A stretch of 64,000 nucleotides of DNA from Streptomyces bambusae (lineage in GTDB: Bacteria; Actinomycetota; Actinomycetes; Streptomycetales; Streptomycetaceae). Below the pieces are notes generated by a model that had not been told where the DNA came from, did no database searches, and worked only from the letters and a program-made list of their open reading frames with translations. The position numbers were made by a program, and so were the translations under genes. The stretch lies in the NCBI RefSeq assembly GCF_020532645.1, contig NZ_JAJAUZ010000028.1:35989-99988 (forward strand), read 5' to 3'. The number at the start of each line of letters is the position of its first letter. Positions within the stretch are counted from its first letter, which is position 1. Shown here piece by piece: positions 47,573-56,419 of the stretch.

Positions 47573-47614
47573 CCCGGCCGTCTCCGGCGGCGGCCGTACG
47601 GAGAGGGGCCATGC

Positions 47615-48505
47615 ATGGGCTGGACGGTCCTCTACATCGCGTTCGGATTCGTCGCGCTGTGGCTGCTGGCTGAAGTTCTGCTCCAGAACAAGGCGCGGCT
47701 GCGCTGGCGCCTGCTGGCGTTCGTCGGCTTCGTCGGAGTGGTCGCGGGCGTGCTGCTGCCCTCGGTCCTGGTGATCGGCATAGGCGCGGCGGCGTTCGCC
47801 GTCGGCCAGACCCTGGTCACGCTCTCCTTCCGGCGCGGCTTCGAAGCCGGCTGGGCACTGCGCAAGAAGAAGAAGGCGGCCGCCGCCAAGCGCCGCGGCG
47901 GCGAGCGCCCGGCCCGCGAGGAGCCGGCCCTCCAGGTCACCGCCGTCGAGTACGGCGCGGCCGACGAGGAGCCGGACGTCTTCGCCCCGGCCGCCACCGG
48001 GCCCTCCGCGGAGCCCGAGGCGACCGCCGCCTTCCCGTCCCCGTTCGCCGGCGCCGAACCGTACGGGGAGCAGCAGTACGCCGGGTCCTACCAGGACGCC
48101 GGGTACTACGACCCGCAGCAGCCGCAGGCAGTGTCCCAGGACCCGTACGGGCAGGGCTACGCCGCCGGGTACGACTACGACACCGCCGAGCAGCCCGCCT
48201 ATACCGGCTACCAGGACCCGTACCAGGTCCCGCAGGCGGACCCACAGGGCTACGGCCACCAGCAGCCCCCCGGCGGCTACCAGGGCGCGGGCCAGGACAC
48301 GTACCAGAGCTACCAGGACCCGTACACCAGCCACCAGTACGCGATGGACACCCCGCCCGGCGGCGTCTGGGTGCCACCGCAGCGGCAGACCGCCCAGCCG
48401 TACCCGGCGGACGGGACCGTTCCCGAGCAGGCCCCGGCGCCCGGGCAGGAACAGCAGGGCTACCCGTACCAGGGCACCGGCGAGTACGAGCAGTACCGCT
48501 ACTGA
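47615..48505 (+). CDS. Membrane protein with Tyr/Gln/Pro-rich C-terminal tail
   Basis: A 296-aa protein of unknown function. Two or three N-terminal membrane helices (WTVLYIAFGFVALWLLAEVLL, LLAFVGFVGVVAGVLLPSVLV, IGIGAAAFAVGQTLVTLSF) are followed by a basic KKKKAAAAKRR patch. The last ~170 residues are a low-complexity disordered region of Gln-Asp-Pro-Tyr and Gly-Tyr repeats (YQDPY occurs several times). Such tails often drive phase separation or multivalent contacts. GGAGAGGGG precedes ATG 47615. Confidence 0.8.
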   Translation: MGWTVLYIAFGFVALWLLAEVLLQNKARLRWRLLAFVGFVGVVAGVLLPSVLVIGIGAAAFAVGQTLVTLSFRRGFEAGWALRKKKKAAAAKRRGGERPAREEPALQVTAVEYGAADEEPDVFAPAATGPSAEPEATAAFPSPFAGAEPYGEQQYAGSYQDAGYYDPQQPQAVSQDPYGQGYAAGYDYDTAEQPAYTGYQDPYQVPQADPQGYGHQQPPGGYQGAGQDTYQSYQDPYTSHQYAMDTPPGGVWVPPQRQTAQPYPADGTVPEQAPAPGQEQQGYPYQGTGEYEQYRY

Positions 48506-48560
48506 CCGCGGACCGTCCCACCGGACCGGTGGGGCGGCACCCGGGCTCCCGGCTCCCGGC

Positions 48561-49997
48561 TCACTGCGAGCCGCGGAACTCCGCACCCTCCACGATCAGA
48601 CCGGCCACCAGCGCCCCGGACATACCGGCGTGCGGCAGCCCGCCGCCCGGGTGCGCGCCACCGCCGGCCAGGTACAGGCCGGGCAGCGCCGTCGTGTTCC
48701 CCGGGTGCAGCAGCCGGCCGTCGACGCCCGCCAGGGCCGGGGCGGGCACCGCGCCGCCGGGAGCGCCCGTGGTCAGTTCGACGTCCGCCGGGGTGCGCAC
48801 CTCGTGCCACAGCAGCCGCTCCCGCAGGCCGGGCACGGCGGCTTCCGCGGCCGCCAGCAGCTCCGCCGCGCCGAACCGGTCGCCCGGCCCGGTCACCGCG
48901 GTCACCGTCACCGCCTCGTGGTCCGCGTCCGGCCGGCCGGACGGGTCGTCGGGCCGCAGCACCGTCACGGCCGGGCCGCCGCCCGGGGTGCCGTGCACCA
49001 GCGTCCGGTGCACCGCGTCGGCGGGGCGGGCCCCGCGCAAGGCGCAGAACACCGTGGTCCGGCTCCGCCCGGCCGCCTCCGCCGCCGGCCCGCGGGCCCC
49101 GGCGGGCCACAGCTCACGGCCCGGCAGCAGTGCGGCGAGGGCCCTCGGGTGGATCCCCGACACCACCGCGTCGGCGGCCACCTCGGTGCCGTCGGCGAGC
49201 ACCAGGCCGGTCGCACGGCCGTCGCGCTCGGCGACGCCCGCCACCGCGGAGCCGAACGTGAACGCCACCCGGCGCTCCAGGCAGCGCTCGTACACGGCGG
49301 TCGCCAGCGCCCGCAGACCGCCGCGCACGTACCAGCTGCCGAAGGTCTGCTCCATGTACGGCAGCACCGCGGCGGAGGCGGGGGCGGTCCGCGGGTCGAG
49401 GCCGTAGGCGAGCACCCGGTGCTCCAGCAGGCTGCCCAGCGGCCCGCCGAGTTCGCGGGCGGCCGTCTCGGCGAGGGTGGGCGGCCGCCGGCGCAGCAGC
49501 CCGCTCTTGCGCACCGCCGGGTACGGGTCGCGGCCCAGCACCGGCCAGTCGGGCCACAGCGGCTCTTCCAGGAGTGGCCGGCGGGTGGCGTCCCAGGCGT
49601 CCCGGGCCCGGCCCAGGACGGCGGCCCAGCGCTCGCCGGCGCCCGGGCCGAAGGCCTCGTCGAGGGCGGCCGCGGCACCGCCGCGGGACGCGTTCGGCAG
49701 GGTGACCTGCGTCCCGTCCGGCAGGACGTGCCGGACCGCCGGGTCCACCTGGACCATCTCGACGCGGCTTTCGAGCGGCTGCTTGCCGGTCTTGACGAAC
49801 AGGTCGCGGTAGACGGCGGGCAGGTGCAGCAGTCCCGGCCCGGTGTCGAAGGCGAAGCCGTCCCGGACCAGGCCGCCGACGGCGCCGCCGTGGCTCTCCG
49901 CCCGCTCGTGGACGCTCACCTCGTGTCCTGCCACGGCCAGCCGGGCGGCCGCCGCCATCGCGCCCATCCCGGCGCCGATCACCGCAATTCGTGCCAT
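48561..49997 (-). CDS. Phytoene-desaturase-like FAD oxidoreductase
   Basis: A 478-aa CrtI/NAD(P)-binding Rossmann-type oxidase: FAD loop IAVIGAGMGAMAAAARLAVAGHEVSVHERAESHGG, FDTGPGLLHLP, and the C-terminal LYLAGGGAHPGGGLPHAGMSGALVAGLI box typical of carotenoid desaturases. No other carotenoid gene (crtE, crtB) is adjacent, so it may act on a different polyprenyl or hydrophobic substrate. ATG 49997; an in-frame upstream extension has no ribosome site. Next upstream is a DUF4126 gene in the same direction, 23 nt away. Confidence 0.85.
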   Translation of the reverse strand: MARIAVIGAGMGAMAAAARLAVAGHEVSVHERAESHGGAVGGLVRDGFAFDTGPGLLHLPAVYRDLFVKTGKQPLESRVEMVQVDPAVRHVLPDGTQVTLPNASRGGAAAALDEAFGPGAGERWAAVLGRARDAWDATRRPLLEEPLWPDWPVLGRDPYPAVRKSGLLRRRPPTLAETAARELGGPLGSLLEHRVLAYGLDPRTAPASAAVLPYMEQTFGSWYVRGGLRALATAVYERCLERRVAFTFGSAVAGVAERDGRATGLVLADGTEVAADAVVSGIHPRALAALLPGRELWPAGARGPAAEAAGRSRTTVFCALRGARPADAVHRTLVHGTPGGGPAVTVLRPDDPSGRPDADHEAVTVTAVTGPGDRFGAAELLAAAEAAVPGLRERLLWHEVRTPADVELTTGAPGGAVPAPALAGVDGRLLHPGNTTALPGLYLAGGGAHPGGGLPHAGMSGALVAGLIVEGAEFRGSQ

Positions 49998-50020
49998 GCC
50001 CGCGACTGTATCGGCCGTGG

Positions 50021-50632
50021 TCAGCCGGGTGGCAGCCCGGCCCGGGCCAGCCGCTGCTCCTCGCGGCGCTGGGCCCGTCGGCGCAGGAACCGGCGGATCC
50101 GGGTCCACAGGTAGACCACGAGTGCCAGCCCGGCCAGGAGCAGTACGCCGGCGATGATCGCGGCGGCCTCCGGGTGGAACATCGCGAACGAGACGATGCC
50201 GGCGACCCCGAGGTCCTCGGCGGTGCTCATCACGATGTTGCTGACCGGCTCGGGCGAGGTGTTGATCGCCATCCGGGTGCCGGCCTTGACGAAATGGCTG
50301 GCCAGCGCGGTGGACCCGCCGACGGCGCCGGCCGCGAGGTCGGAGAGGGAGCCGCTCTGCCCGGCGAGCAGTGCTCCGACCACGGCACCCGAGACGGGCC
50401 GGATGACGGTGTGCACGGCGTCCCAGGCCGAGTCCACGTACGGGATCTTGTCGGCGACCGCCTCGCAGAGGAAGAGGATGCCGGCGGCGGCGAGCACGTC
50501 GGTGCGCTGGAGGGAGGCGGGGACCTCGTCGGTCAGTCCGGTCGCGCCGAAGATGCCGAGCAGGAGGACCACGGCGTAGGCGTTGATCCCGCTGGCCCAG
50601 CCGCTGGTGAAGACCAGGGGGAGCACACTCAC
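50021..50632 (-). CDS. DUF4126-family membrane protein
   Basis: A 203-aa polytopic protein (LPLVFTSGWASGINAYAVVLLLGIFG at the N-terminus) with about five membrane helices and a basic Arg-rich C-terminal tail (RRFLRRRAQRREEQRLARAG). The family function is unknown to me. The start is GTG 50632. It is 23 nt ahead of the CrtI-like gene, which suggests co-transcription. Confidence 0.82.
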   Translation of the reverse strand: MSVLPLVFTSGWASGINAYAVVLLLGIFGATGLTDEVPASLQRTDVLAAAGILFLCEAVADKIPYVDSAWDAVHTVIRPVSGAVVGALLAGQSGSLSDLAAGAVGGSTALASHFVKAGTRMAINTSPEPVSNIVMSTAEDLGVAGIVSFAMFHPEAAAIIAGVLLLAGLALVVYLWTRIRRFLRRRAQRREEQRLARAGLPPG

Positions 50633-50659
50633 CCGGCCATCATGCCGCAGATGCGTGAA

Positions 50660-50687
50660 GGGGCGCCCGTCCGGGGACGGGCACCCC
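50660..50687 (-). terminator. Intrinsic terminator after the DUF3040 gene
   Basis: GGGGCGCCCGTCC (50660-50672) pairs with GGACGGGCACCCC (50675-50687), 12 pairs with one mismatch and a 2-nt GG spacer. It lies 23 nt past the DUF3040 stop on the minus strand. Confidence 0.7.
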
Positions 50688-50709
50688 TGTCACAGCTGTC
50701 GCTGTGGGC

Positions 50710-51117
50710 TCAGTGGCCCTGTTGCTCGTCGCGGCGGCGCTGCCACCGCTGCTCGATCCGGTTCATCATCGACCGGCGCTGCCTGTTGTGCCCGCCGCGG
50801 CCCGCTCCGCCGGCACCGCCGGGGAGTGGCTGCTCGCCGGGCTTGGGTGCCTTGCGCCAACCGGTGACCGCGAGAACGGCGCAGCCCAGCATGACGAGGA
50901 AGCCCACCACGCTGATCCAGATCAGGCTCTGCGCGACCATTCCGGTCATGAGGAGCGCGATACCCACCAGAAAGCCTGCGACCGCCTGGTAGACCCGTCG
51001 CCGGGTGTACGTACGCAGCCCGCTTCCCTCAAGCGCTGTCGCGAACTTGGGATCTTCGGCGTACAGCGCTCGCTCCATCTGCTCGAGCATTCGCTGCTCG
51101 TGCTCCGAGAGCGGCAC
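50710..51117 (-). CDS. DUF3040-family membrane protein
   Basis: A 135-aa protein beginning MPLSEHEQRMLEQMERALYAEDPKFA, the typical DUF3040 start. Two membrane helices (VYQAVAGFLVGIALLMTGMVA and LIWISVVGFLVMLGCAVLAVTGW) and a basic Arg-rich tail follow. GTG 51117 has a perfect AGGAGG ribosome site 6 nt upstream. The family is common beside division genes in actinobacteria; function is unknown. Confidence 0.87.
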   Translation of the reverse strand: MPLSEHEQRMLEQMERALYAEDPKFATALEGSGLRTYTRRRVYQAVAGFLVGIALLMTGMVAQSLIWISVVGFLVMLGCAVLAVTGWRKAPKPGEQPLPGGAGGAGRGGHNRQRRSMMNRIEQRWQRRRDEQQGH

Positions 51118-51367
51118 GGGAGTCCTCCTCATCCGTCGGTCGCGCGGGGTGGCGACCGGGGGTCCCCTCCAGGATAGGCAGGGATGCGCCCCCGTGAAAC
51201 CCGCTCCTCTGCGCCTCTTCGCCAAACCGTACCGTCGAGCGGGCGGTCGTTGAGGCGCTTATTCCCCAACCGCCGTTCCGCCATGCCGGTCGTGTCCCCC
51301 GATCATACGGGGCCGTCCGCCGGAACGGAGGGTCTGTGGCGCACTCCATGCGCGACTTCGCCGCAGA

Positions 51368-52126
51368 TCAGGGCTGCTTACGGCCCAGCACGTGCAGCTG
51401 GGTGGCCACCGCGTGGAAGGCCGGGAGCTCCGCGGCGGCCTCCTCCAGGCGCAGCAGGGCCTCGACGGCGCCCGGCTCGGTGTCCACGAGCACGCCGGGG
51501 ACGAGGTCCGCGAAGACCCGGACCCCGTGCACCGCGCCGACCTCCAGGCCGGCGCCGCCGACCAGCTCGGCGAGCTGCTCGGCGGTGAACCGCCGGGGCA
51601 CCGGGTCGCCGTTGCCCCAGCGGCCCGCCGGGTCGGTCAGGGCGGTGCGGGCCTCGGTGAAGTGGCCCGCGAGGGCGCGGGCCAGCACCGCGCCGCCGAG
51701 GCCGGCGGCGAGCAGGCTGAGCGTGCCGCCGGGGCGCAGGGCGGCCTCGGCGTTGGCGACGCCCTCGGCCGGGTCGTCCACGTACTCAAGCACCCCGTGG
51801 CAGAGCACGACGTCGTACGCGTCGCGCTCGACCACGTCCAGCAGGCCCTGGGCGTCGCCCTGGACGCCGGTGACCAGCTCGGCCACCCCGGCCTCGGCGA
51901 CCCGGCGCTCCAGGCCGAAGAGGGCGTTGGGGCTGGGGTCGACCACGGTGACGCGGTGGCCGAGGCGGGCGAGCCGGACGGCGAACATGCCGGTGCCGCC
52001 GCCGGTGTCCAGCACGTCCAGCACGTCCCGGCCGGTCGCCTTGACCCGGTTGTCCAAGGCCTCCTTGAGGACCTCCCACACCACGGCGGTGCGGAGGGAG
52101 GCGCGGGGGCGGGAAGTGTCCGACAC
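51368..52126 (-). CDS. SAM-dependent methyltransferase, class I
   Basis: A 252-aa methyltransferase: motif I VLDVLDTGGGTGMFAVRLARLG, motif II VTVVDPSP, then DAYDVVLCHGVLEYV. The overall pattern resembles CmoM-like tRNA methyltransferases, but the substrate cannot be fixed. The start is GTG 52126 with GAGGAG 9 nt upstream. In S. coelicolor the equivalent gene stands beside DUF3040 and the HEPN gene, as here. Confidence 0.87.
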   Translation of the reverse strand: MSDTSRPRASLRTAVVWEVLKEALDNRVKATGRDVLDVLDTGGGTGMFAVRLARLGHRVTVVDPSPNALFGLERRVAEAGVAELVTGVQGDAQGLLDVVERDAYDVVLCHGVLEYVDDPAEGVANAEAALRPGGTLSLLAAGLGGAVLARALAGHFTEARTALTDPAGRWGNGDPVPRRFTAEQLAELVGGAGLEVGAVHGVRVFADLVPGVLVDTEPGAVEALLRLEEAAAELPAFHAVATQLHVLGRKQP

Positions 52127-52217
52127 GGCTGATGACTCCTCGGCGCGGAACCGCCGCGGGCGGCGGGTGGGTACGTGTGTGCGCGATCCACCCTATTGCC
52201 TCCCGCGGCCTGCGGGA

Positions 52218-52688
52218 TCATCCTGCGTCGGGCTGCTCCGTCCGTGGCTGCGGCAGGGTCGGCGGCAGGGCGAGCATCCGCTCGACCAGCCGCAGGAACA
52301 TCCCGGCCGCGCGGATCAGGTCGTCGGCGTCCCGGGTGCTCGCCGCGTCGGCTATGCCGGCCTCGGCCCGGGCCCGGCGGGCGGCTCCGGCGGCGAAGAG
52401 GGCGCTCCATTCGGCGAGCTCGGGGGCGAGCTCCGGCAGCAGCTCCCAGGCGCTGCGGATCCGGGGGCGGCGGCGCGGGCGGACCGGTTCGGGCCGGGCG
52501 CGGGCGGCGAGCACGGCGGCCGCGGTGCGCAGGGCGGCGAGGTGGGCGGTGGCGTAGCGCTCGTTCGGAACCGTCAGCTGTGCGGCCTCGTCGAGGCCCT
52601 GGCGGGCCTTGGCGAGCAGGTCGACAGCCGCGGGCGGGGCCGAGGCCCGGCGGAGGACGGGGTGGACATCGGCGGCCGGTGTTGCCAT
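52218..52688 (-). CDS. SAV_6107-family HEPN protein
   Basis: A 156-aa all-helical protein of the SAV_6107 HEPN family (LLAKARQGLDEAAQLTVPNERYATAHLAALRTAAAVLAARARP). HEPN domains include RNases, but the RxxxxH active-site motif typical of nuclease HEPN is not evident, so it may be a non-catalytic member. ATG 52688 has AGGAGG 7 nt upstream. Divergent from the TetR-controlled ABC gene across 147 nt. Confidence 0.8.
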   Translation of the reverse strand: MATPAADVHPVLRRASAPPAAVDLLAKARQGLDEAAQLTVPNERYATAHLAALRTAAAVLAARARPEPVRPRRRPRIRSAWELLPELAPELAEWSALFAAGAARRARAEAGIADAASTRDADDLIRAAGMFLRLVERMLALPPTLPQPRTEQPDAG

Positions 52689-52763
52689 GACGTACCTCCT
52701 GTCTTCGACATTTCCGGATCCATCCTGACGGGCCCCACTGACAGACGGTCTGACCTGGGACTT

Positions 52764-52793
52764 TTGACGGGGTGCTCGGGAGGTGCGTAGTTT
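52764..52793 (+). promoter_or_regulatory. Promoter of the ABC/Pip operon
   Basis: TTGACG (52764-52769), an 18-bp spacer and TAGTTT (52788-52793) form a good primary-sigma promoter. The -10 hexamer overlaps the left arm of the 32-bp palindrome, so repressor binding would block it. Confidence 0.72.
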
Positions 52794-52820
52794 TTGAACT
52801 GACTGGTCAGTTCAAAAACT
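52789..52820. promoter_or_regulatory. 32-bp perfect palindromic operator
   Basis: AGTTTTTGAACTGAC (52789-52803), TG, then GTCAGTTCAAAAACT (52806-52820): 15-bp arms with no mismatch. It overlaps the -10 box and ends 15 nt before the GTG of the ABC gene. The likely ligand-responsive regulator is the TetR protein encoded at 55811, third gene of the same unit. Confidence 0.88.
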
Positions 52821-52835
52821 GGGGGAGGGGTCGGG

Positions 52836-53720
52836 GTGGACAGCCTGTCCGGGGCGGCCGTTCGGGCCGACGGTTTCGGCCTGAAGGGGCCGCGCGGCTG
52901 GGTGTTCCAGGGCGTGTCCCTGGACGCGGAACCCGGCTCGCTGGTCGCGGTGGCGGGACCCTCGGGGTCCGGCCGCACCTGTCTGCTGCTGGCGCTCACC
53001 GGGCGGATGAAGTCGACGGCCGGGTCGGCGGAGGTCGGCGGGCACGCGCTGCCGAAGCGTATGGGAGCGGTCCGGCGGATTTCGGCGCTCGGGCCGGTGC
53101 CGGGGGTCAACGACCTCGACCCTTCGCTGACCGTCGCCGAGCAGGTGCGGGAACGGGCGCTGCTGCTGGGGCGGTACGGCGGGCCGCTGCGGGCGCTGGT
53201 GCGGCCGCGGGGGGCCGGGCCGGCCGTGCGGGCGGAGGAGGCACTGGCCGCCGCCGGGCTGGACCCGGCGTCGTTGCCGAAGGGGGAGCGGACGGCGGTG
53301 CGGTCCCTCGGGCGGGTGGAGGCGCTGCGGCTGTCCGTGGCGCTGGCGCTGATGGGGCGGCCGGAGCTGGTGGCCGTGGACGACGCGGACCTGAAGCTGT
53401 CCGCTGACGAGCGCGGTGAGGTGTGGGGGCTGCTGCGGGACGTCGCGGCTTGCGGCACGACCGTGCTGGCGGTGTGCAGTGACGCGCCGTCCGACGCGGT
53501 GACGGTCCGGACTGGTCCGGCCGGTTCGGGGCTCCGCCCCGGACCCCGCTCCCCAAGCGCCGGAGGGGCTGGGATCGCCCCGGCCGCAGGTGCCCCGGCC
53601 GCAGGATCGGCCGGAGAGGCCCCGGCCGATGCCGGTGGGGCCGAAGAGGCCGGGCCCGACGGGGCTGCCCCGGGCGGGGGAGCGACCGAGGAGGAGGGGG
53701 ATGGGGATGCGGGCGTCTAG
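52836..53720 (+). CDS. Degenerate ABC-type ATP-binding protein
   Basis: A 294-aa protein with the ABC fold order but weak motifs. Walker A is GPSGSGRT (Lys replaced by Arg). The signature LSGGQ is replaced by SLGRVEAL. Walker B reads LVAVDDAD without the catalytic Glu, and the switch His is absent (VLAVCSDAP). The last ~80 residues are Gly/Ala/Glu-rich and partly encoded by an inserted intergenic-type repeat (53527-53577). It is probably non-hydrolytic, perhaps a regulatory partner of the overlapping YhgE/Pip protein. The start is GTG 52836 with GGGGAGGGG upstream. Controlled by the palindromic operator. Confidence 0.8.
   Translation: MDSLSGAAVRADGFGLKGPRGWVFQGVSLDAEPGSLVAVAGPSGSGRTCLLLALTGRMKSTAGSAEVGGHALPKRMGAVRRISALGPVPGVNDLDPSLTVAEQVRERALLLGRYGGPLRALVRPRGAGPAVRAEEALAAAGLDPASLPKGERTAVRSLGRVEALRLSVALALMGRPELVAVDDADLKLSADERGEVWGLLRDVAACGTTVLAVCSDAPSDAVTVRTGPAGSGLRPGPRSPSAGGAGIAPAAGAPAAGSAGEAPADAGGAEEAGPDGAAPGGGATEEEGDGDAGV
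53527..53577. repeat. GGGGCTCCGCCCC-type repeat inside a coding region
   Basis: GGGGCTCCGCCCCGGACCCC followed by GCTCCCCAAGCGCCGGAGGGG is one unit of the family otherwise seen between genes (41101-41150). Here it is read as part of the ABC protein, after the conserved domain ends. Confidence 0.7.
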
Positions 53721-55791
53721 GCTGGCCGGGCTGGAGGTCCGGCGGTTCGGGCGGGGGCGGATGCCCCGGGCTGCGCTCGTGGCGCTGCTGCTGCTGCCGC
53801 TGCTGTACGGGGCGCTCTACCTGTGGTCGTTCTGGGATCCGTACAGCCGCCTGGACAGGGTGCCCGTGGCGCTCGTCAACGACGACCGGGGGGCCGTCGT
53901 CGGCGGGCGGCGGATCGCGGCGGGGGACGAGATCGGCAAGGGTCTGCGCGACAGCCGGACCTTCGACTGGCGTGAGGTGGACGCCGAGGAGGCCGCGGAA
54001 GGCCTCGAACAGGGCCGCTACTACCTCTCCCTGACCATGCCCGCGGACTTCAGCACCCGCATCGCCTCCAGTTCCGGAGACACCCCCGAGACCGGCGCGC
54101 TCAGGGTCCGCACGAACGACTCCAACAACTACGTCGTCGGGTCCATCTCCAAGGCCGTCTTCTCCGAGGTCCGCGCCGCCGCGTCCCGCAACGCCTCCCG
54201 GTCCTTCCTCGACCGGATCTTCATCTCCTTCTCCGACCTGCACGGCAGGACGGAGGAGGCCGCCGACGGCGCCGACCGCCTCAGCGACGGCATCGGCAAG
54301 GCCAAGGAGGGCTCCAAGAGCCTCGCCGACGGCCTGACCACCGCCAAGGCGAAGACCGGCGAACTCACCGTCGGGCTGCGGAAGCTGGACGCGGCCGCCG
54401 GCAGGCTGGAGACCGGCTCGGACCGCGTCGCCGACGGCACCGGGACCCTCGCCGACCGGGTCAACGGCCTGGCACGCAAGGCCCGCCCGGTGCTCCGGGA
54501 CGACGCCCGGCAGATCGCCGACACCGCCGAACTCGTCGCGGACACCGCCAAGGCCGTCCGCCACCACCTCGGCACCTTCACCAAGGCCGCCCCCGGAGCC
54601 GAACGCGCCGCCAAGGCCGCCGCCGCGGAACTGGACGACGTGTACGGCGACCTGTGCACCGGTGCCGCCGAGCCCTCCGCCGCCTGCCCCAGGCTGAAGA
54701 AGGCCCGGGACGCGGCCTCCGAGGCCGCCGAACTCGCCACCGACGTCAACACCCTCGTCAAGGGCTCCGGCGGCGACCTCGCCCGGCTCGACCGCCAGTT
54801 GAAGACCCTGGAGAACCAGGCCCGCGAGCTCGCCCGCAAGGCCCCCGGCCTGGCCGGCGAACTCGACGCGGCCGTCACCAGGGTCAACGCCCTCAACGCG
54901 GGCGCCCGTACCGTCGCCGACGGCATGGCCCGGCTGCACACCGGCCTCACCTCCGCCACCGGCGGCTCCGCCCGCATCGACAGCGGCGTCGGCCGCCTGG
55001 GCGACGGCGCCCACCGTCTCGACGGCGGCATCTACAAGCTGGTCGACGGCTCCGGCGACCTGGCCGGCGGACTCCGCGAGGGCGCCGAGCGGATCCCCGA
55101 CTACGACGAGCAGCAGCGCGACCGGCGCACCGAAGTCATGGCCGACCCGGTCCGGCTCGCCGCCGAATCCCTCCACCAGGCCCCCAACTACGGCACCGGC
55201 TTCGCCCCGTACTTCATCCCGCTGTCCCTGTGGGTCGGCGCGATGGTGGCGTACATGCTGATCCAGCCGCTCAACCGGCGGGCCCTGGCGGCCGGCGCCT
55301 CCGCCTGGCGGATCGCGCTGGCCGGCTGGCTGCCGGTCGCCGCGATCGGCACGCTCCAGGTGGCCGCGCTGATGTCCGTCCTGCACTGGGGCCTCGGCCT
55401 GGAGATGGCCGCACCCGCCCTCACCCTCGGCTTCCTGGTGCTGGTCACCGGCTGCTTCGCGGCCATCGTGCAGTGGCTGAACGCCAAGTTCGGCGCGGCC
55501 GGCCGGATCCTGGTCCTGGTGGTGCTGATGCTCCAGCTCACCTCCGCCGGCGGCACCTACCCGGTGCAGACCAGCCCCGGGTTCTTCAACGCCCTCCACC
55601 CCTGGCTGCCGATGTCGTACGTGGTGGAGAGCCTGCGCCGGCTCATCACCGGCGGCGACCTCACCCCGGTGGTCACCGGCAGCGCGGTCCTGCTCGCCTT
55701 CACCGCCGGCGCACTGGCCCTCACCGCCCTGGCCGCCCGCGGCAAGCAGGTGTGGACCATGGACCGGCTGCACCCCGAACTGACCCTGTAG
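53701..55791 (+). CDS. YhgE/Pip-family membrane protein (ABC-2-like)
   Basis: A 696-aa protein: an N-terminal helix (PRAALVALLLLPLLYGALYLWSFWDPY), a large outside domain of ~430 residues with repeated DG-x-GKLxDGxxxL-like helices (ADRLSDGIGKAKEGSKSLADGL), then five to six C-terminal helices typical of the ABC-2 membrane fold (YLIGIPLSL-like FIPLSLWVGAMVAYMLIQPL, GYLVL regions). Homologues include phage-infection protein Pip, MmpL-independent exporters and EsaA-like proteins. ATG 53701 follows GAGGAGG; it overlaps the ABC gene by 20 nt, so the two are coupled. Confidence 0.87.
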   Translation: MGMRASRLAGLEVRRFGRGRMPRAALVALLLLPLLYGALYLWSFWDPYSRLDRVPVALVNDDRGAVVGGRRIAAGDEIGKGLRDSRTFDWREVDAEEAAEGLEQGRYYLSLTMPADFSTRIASSSGDTPETGALRVRTNDSNNYVVGSISKAVFSEVRAAASRNASRSFLDRIFISFSDLHGRTEEAADGADRLSDGIGKAKEGSKSLADGLTTAKAKTGELTVGLRKLDAAAGRLETGSDRVADGTGTLADRVNGLARKARPVLRDDARQIADTAELVADTAKAVRHHLGTFTKAAPGAERAAKAAAAELDDVYGDLCTGAAEPSAACPRLKKARDAASEAAELATDVNTLVKGSGGDLARLDRQLKTLENQARELARKAPGLAGELDAAVTRVNALNAGARTVADGMARLHTGLTSATGGSARIDSGVGRLGDGAHRLDGGIYKLVDGSGDLAGGLREGAERIPDYDEQQRDRRTEVMADPVRLAAESLHQAPNYGTGFAPYFIPLSLWVGAMVAYMLIQPLNRRALAAGASAWRIALAGWLPVAAIGTLQVAALMSVLHWGLGLEMAAPALTLGFLVLVTGCFAAIVQWLNAKFGAAGRILVLVVLMLQLTSAGGTYPVQTSPGFFNALHPWLPMSYVVESLRRLITGGDLTPVVTGSAVLLAFTAGALALTALAARGKQVWTMDRLHPELTL

Positions 55792-55810
55792 ACCTGTGAG
55801 AATCAGCGCC

Positions 55811-56419
55811 ATGGAAAGCAGCAGCACCAGACGGCAGGCGACCCGGCAGAAGCTCTACGAAGCGGCCGTCACGCTCATCGCCGAGCAGGGCTTCTCCGCC
55901 ACCACGGTGGACGAGATCGCCGAGCGGGCCGGAGTCGCCAAGGGCACGGTCTACTACAACTTCGCCAGCAAGACCGTCCTGTTCGAGGAGCTGCTGCGGC
56001 ACGGCGTCGGCCTGCTGACCGCCTCGCTGACGGAGGCCGCCGAGGAGACCGAACGGCGCGGCGGCACCCGGGTCGAGGCCCTCGACGCCATGATCCGCGC
56101 CGGCCTCGTCTTCATCGACGCCTACCCCGCCTTCACCCAGCTCTACGTGGCGGAACTCTGGCGGACCAACCGGGCCTGGCAGTCCACCCTCATGGTGGTC
56201 CGCGGCGAGGCGGTGGCCGTCGTCGAGAAGGTGCTGGCCGAGGGCGTCGAGCGCGGCGAACTGAGCACCGAGATCGACATCCCGCTCACCGCCGCCGCCC
56301 TCGTGGGCATGGTGCTCGTGGCCGCCCTCGACTGGCAGTCGTTCCAGCGCGAGCGCTCCCTCGACGACGTGCACTCGGCGCTCTCGCTGCTGCTGCGCGG
56401 CCGGGTCAGCGGCAGCTGA
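55811..56419 (+). CDS. TetR-family regulator of the ABC/Pip operon
   Basis: A 202-aa TetR protein with the HTH ATTVDEIAERAGVAKGTVYYNFASKTVLFEEL at residues ~30-62 and a helical ligand domain. It lies 19 nt after the Pip gene in the same direction, so it is autoregulated if it binds the 32-bp palindrome at 52789-52820. ATG 55811 is used; GTG 55796 is possible. The ligand is unknown. Confidence 0.9.
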   Translation: MESSSTRRQATRQKLYEAAVTLIAEQGFSATTVDEIAERAGVAKGTVYYNFASKTVLFEELLRHGVGLLTASLTEAAEETERRGGTRVEALDAMIRAGLVFIDAYPAFTQLYVAELWRTNRAWQSTLMVVRGEAVAVVEKVLAEGVERGELSTEIDIPLTAAALVGMVLVAALDWQSFQRERSLDDVHSALSLLLRGRVSGS

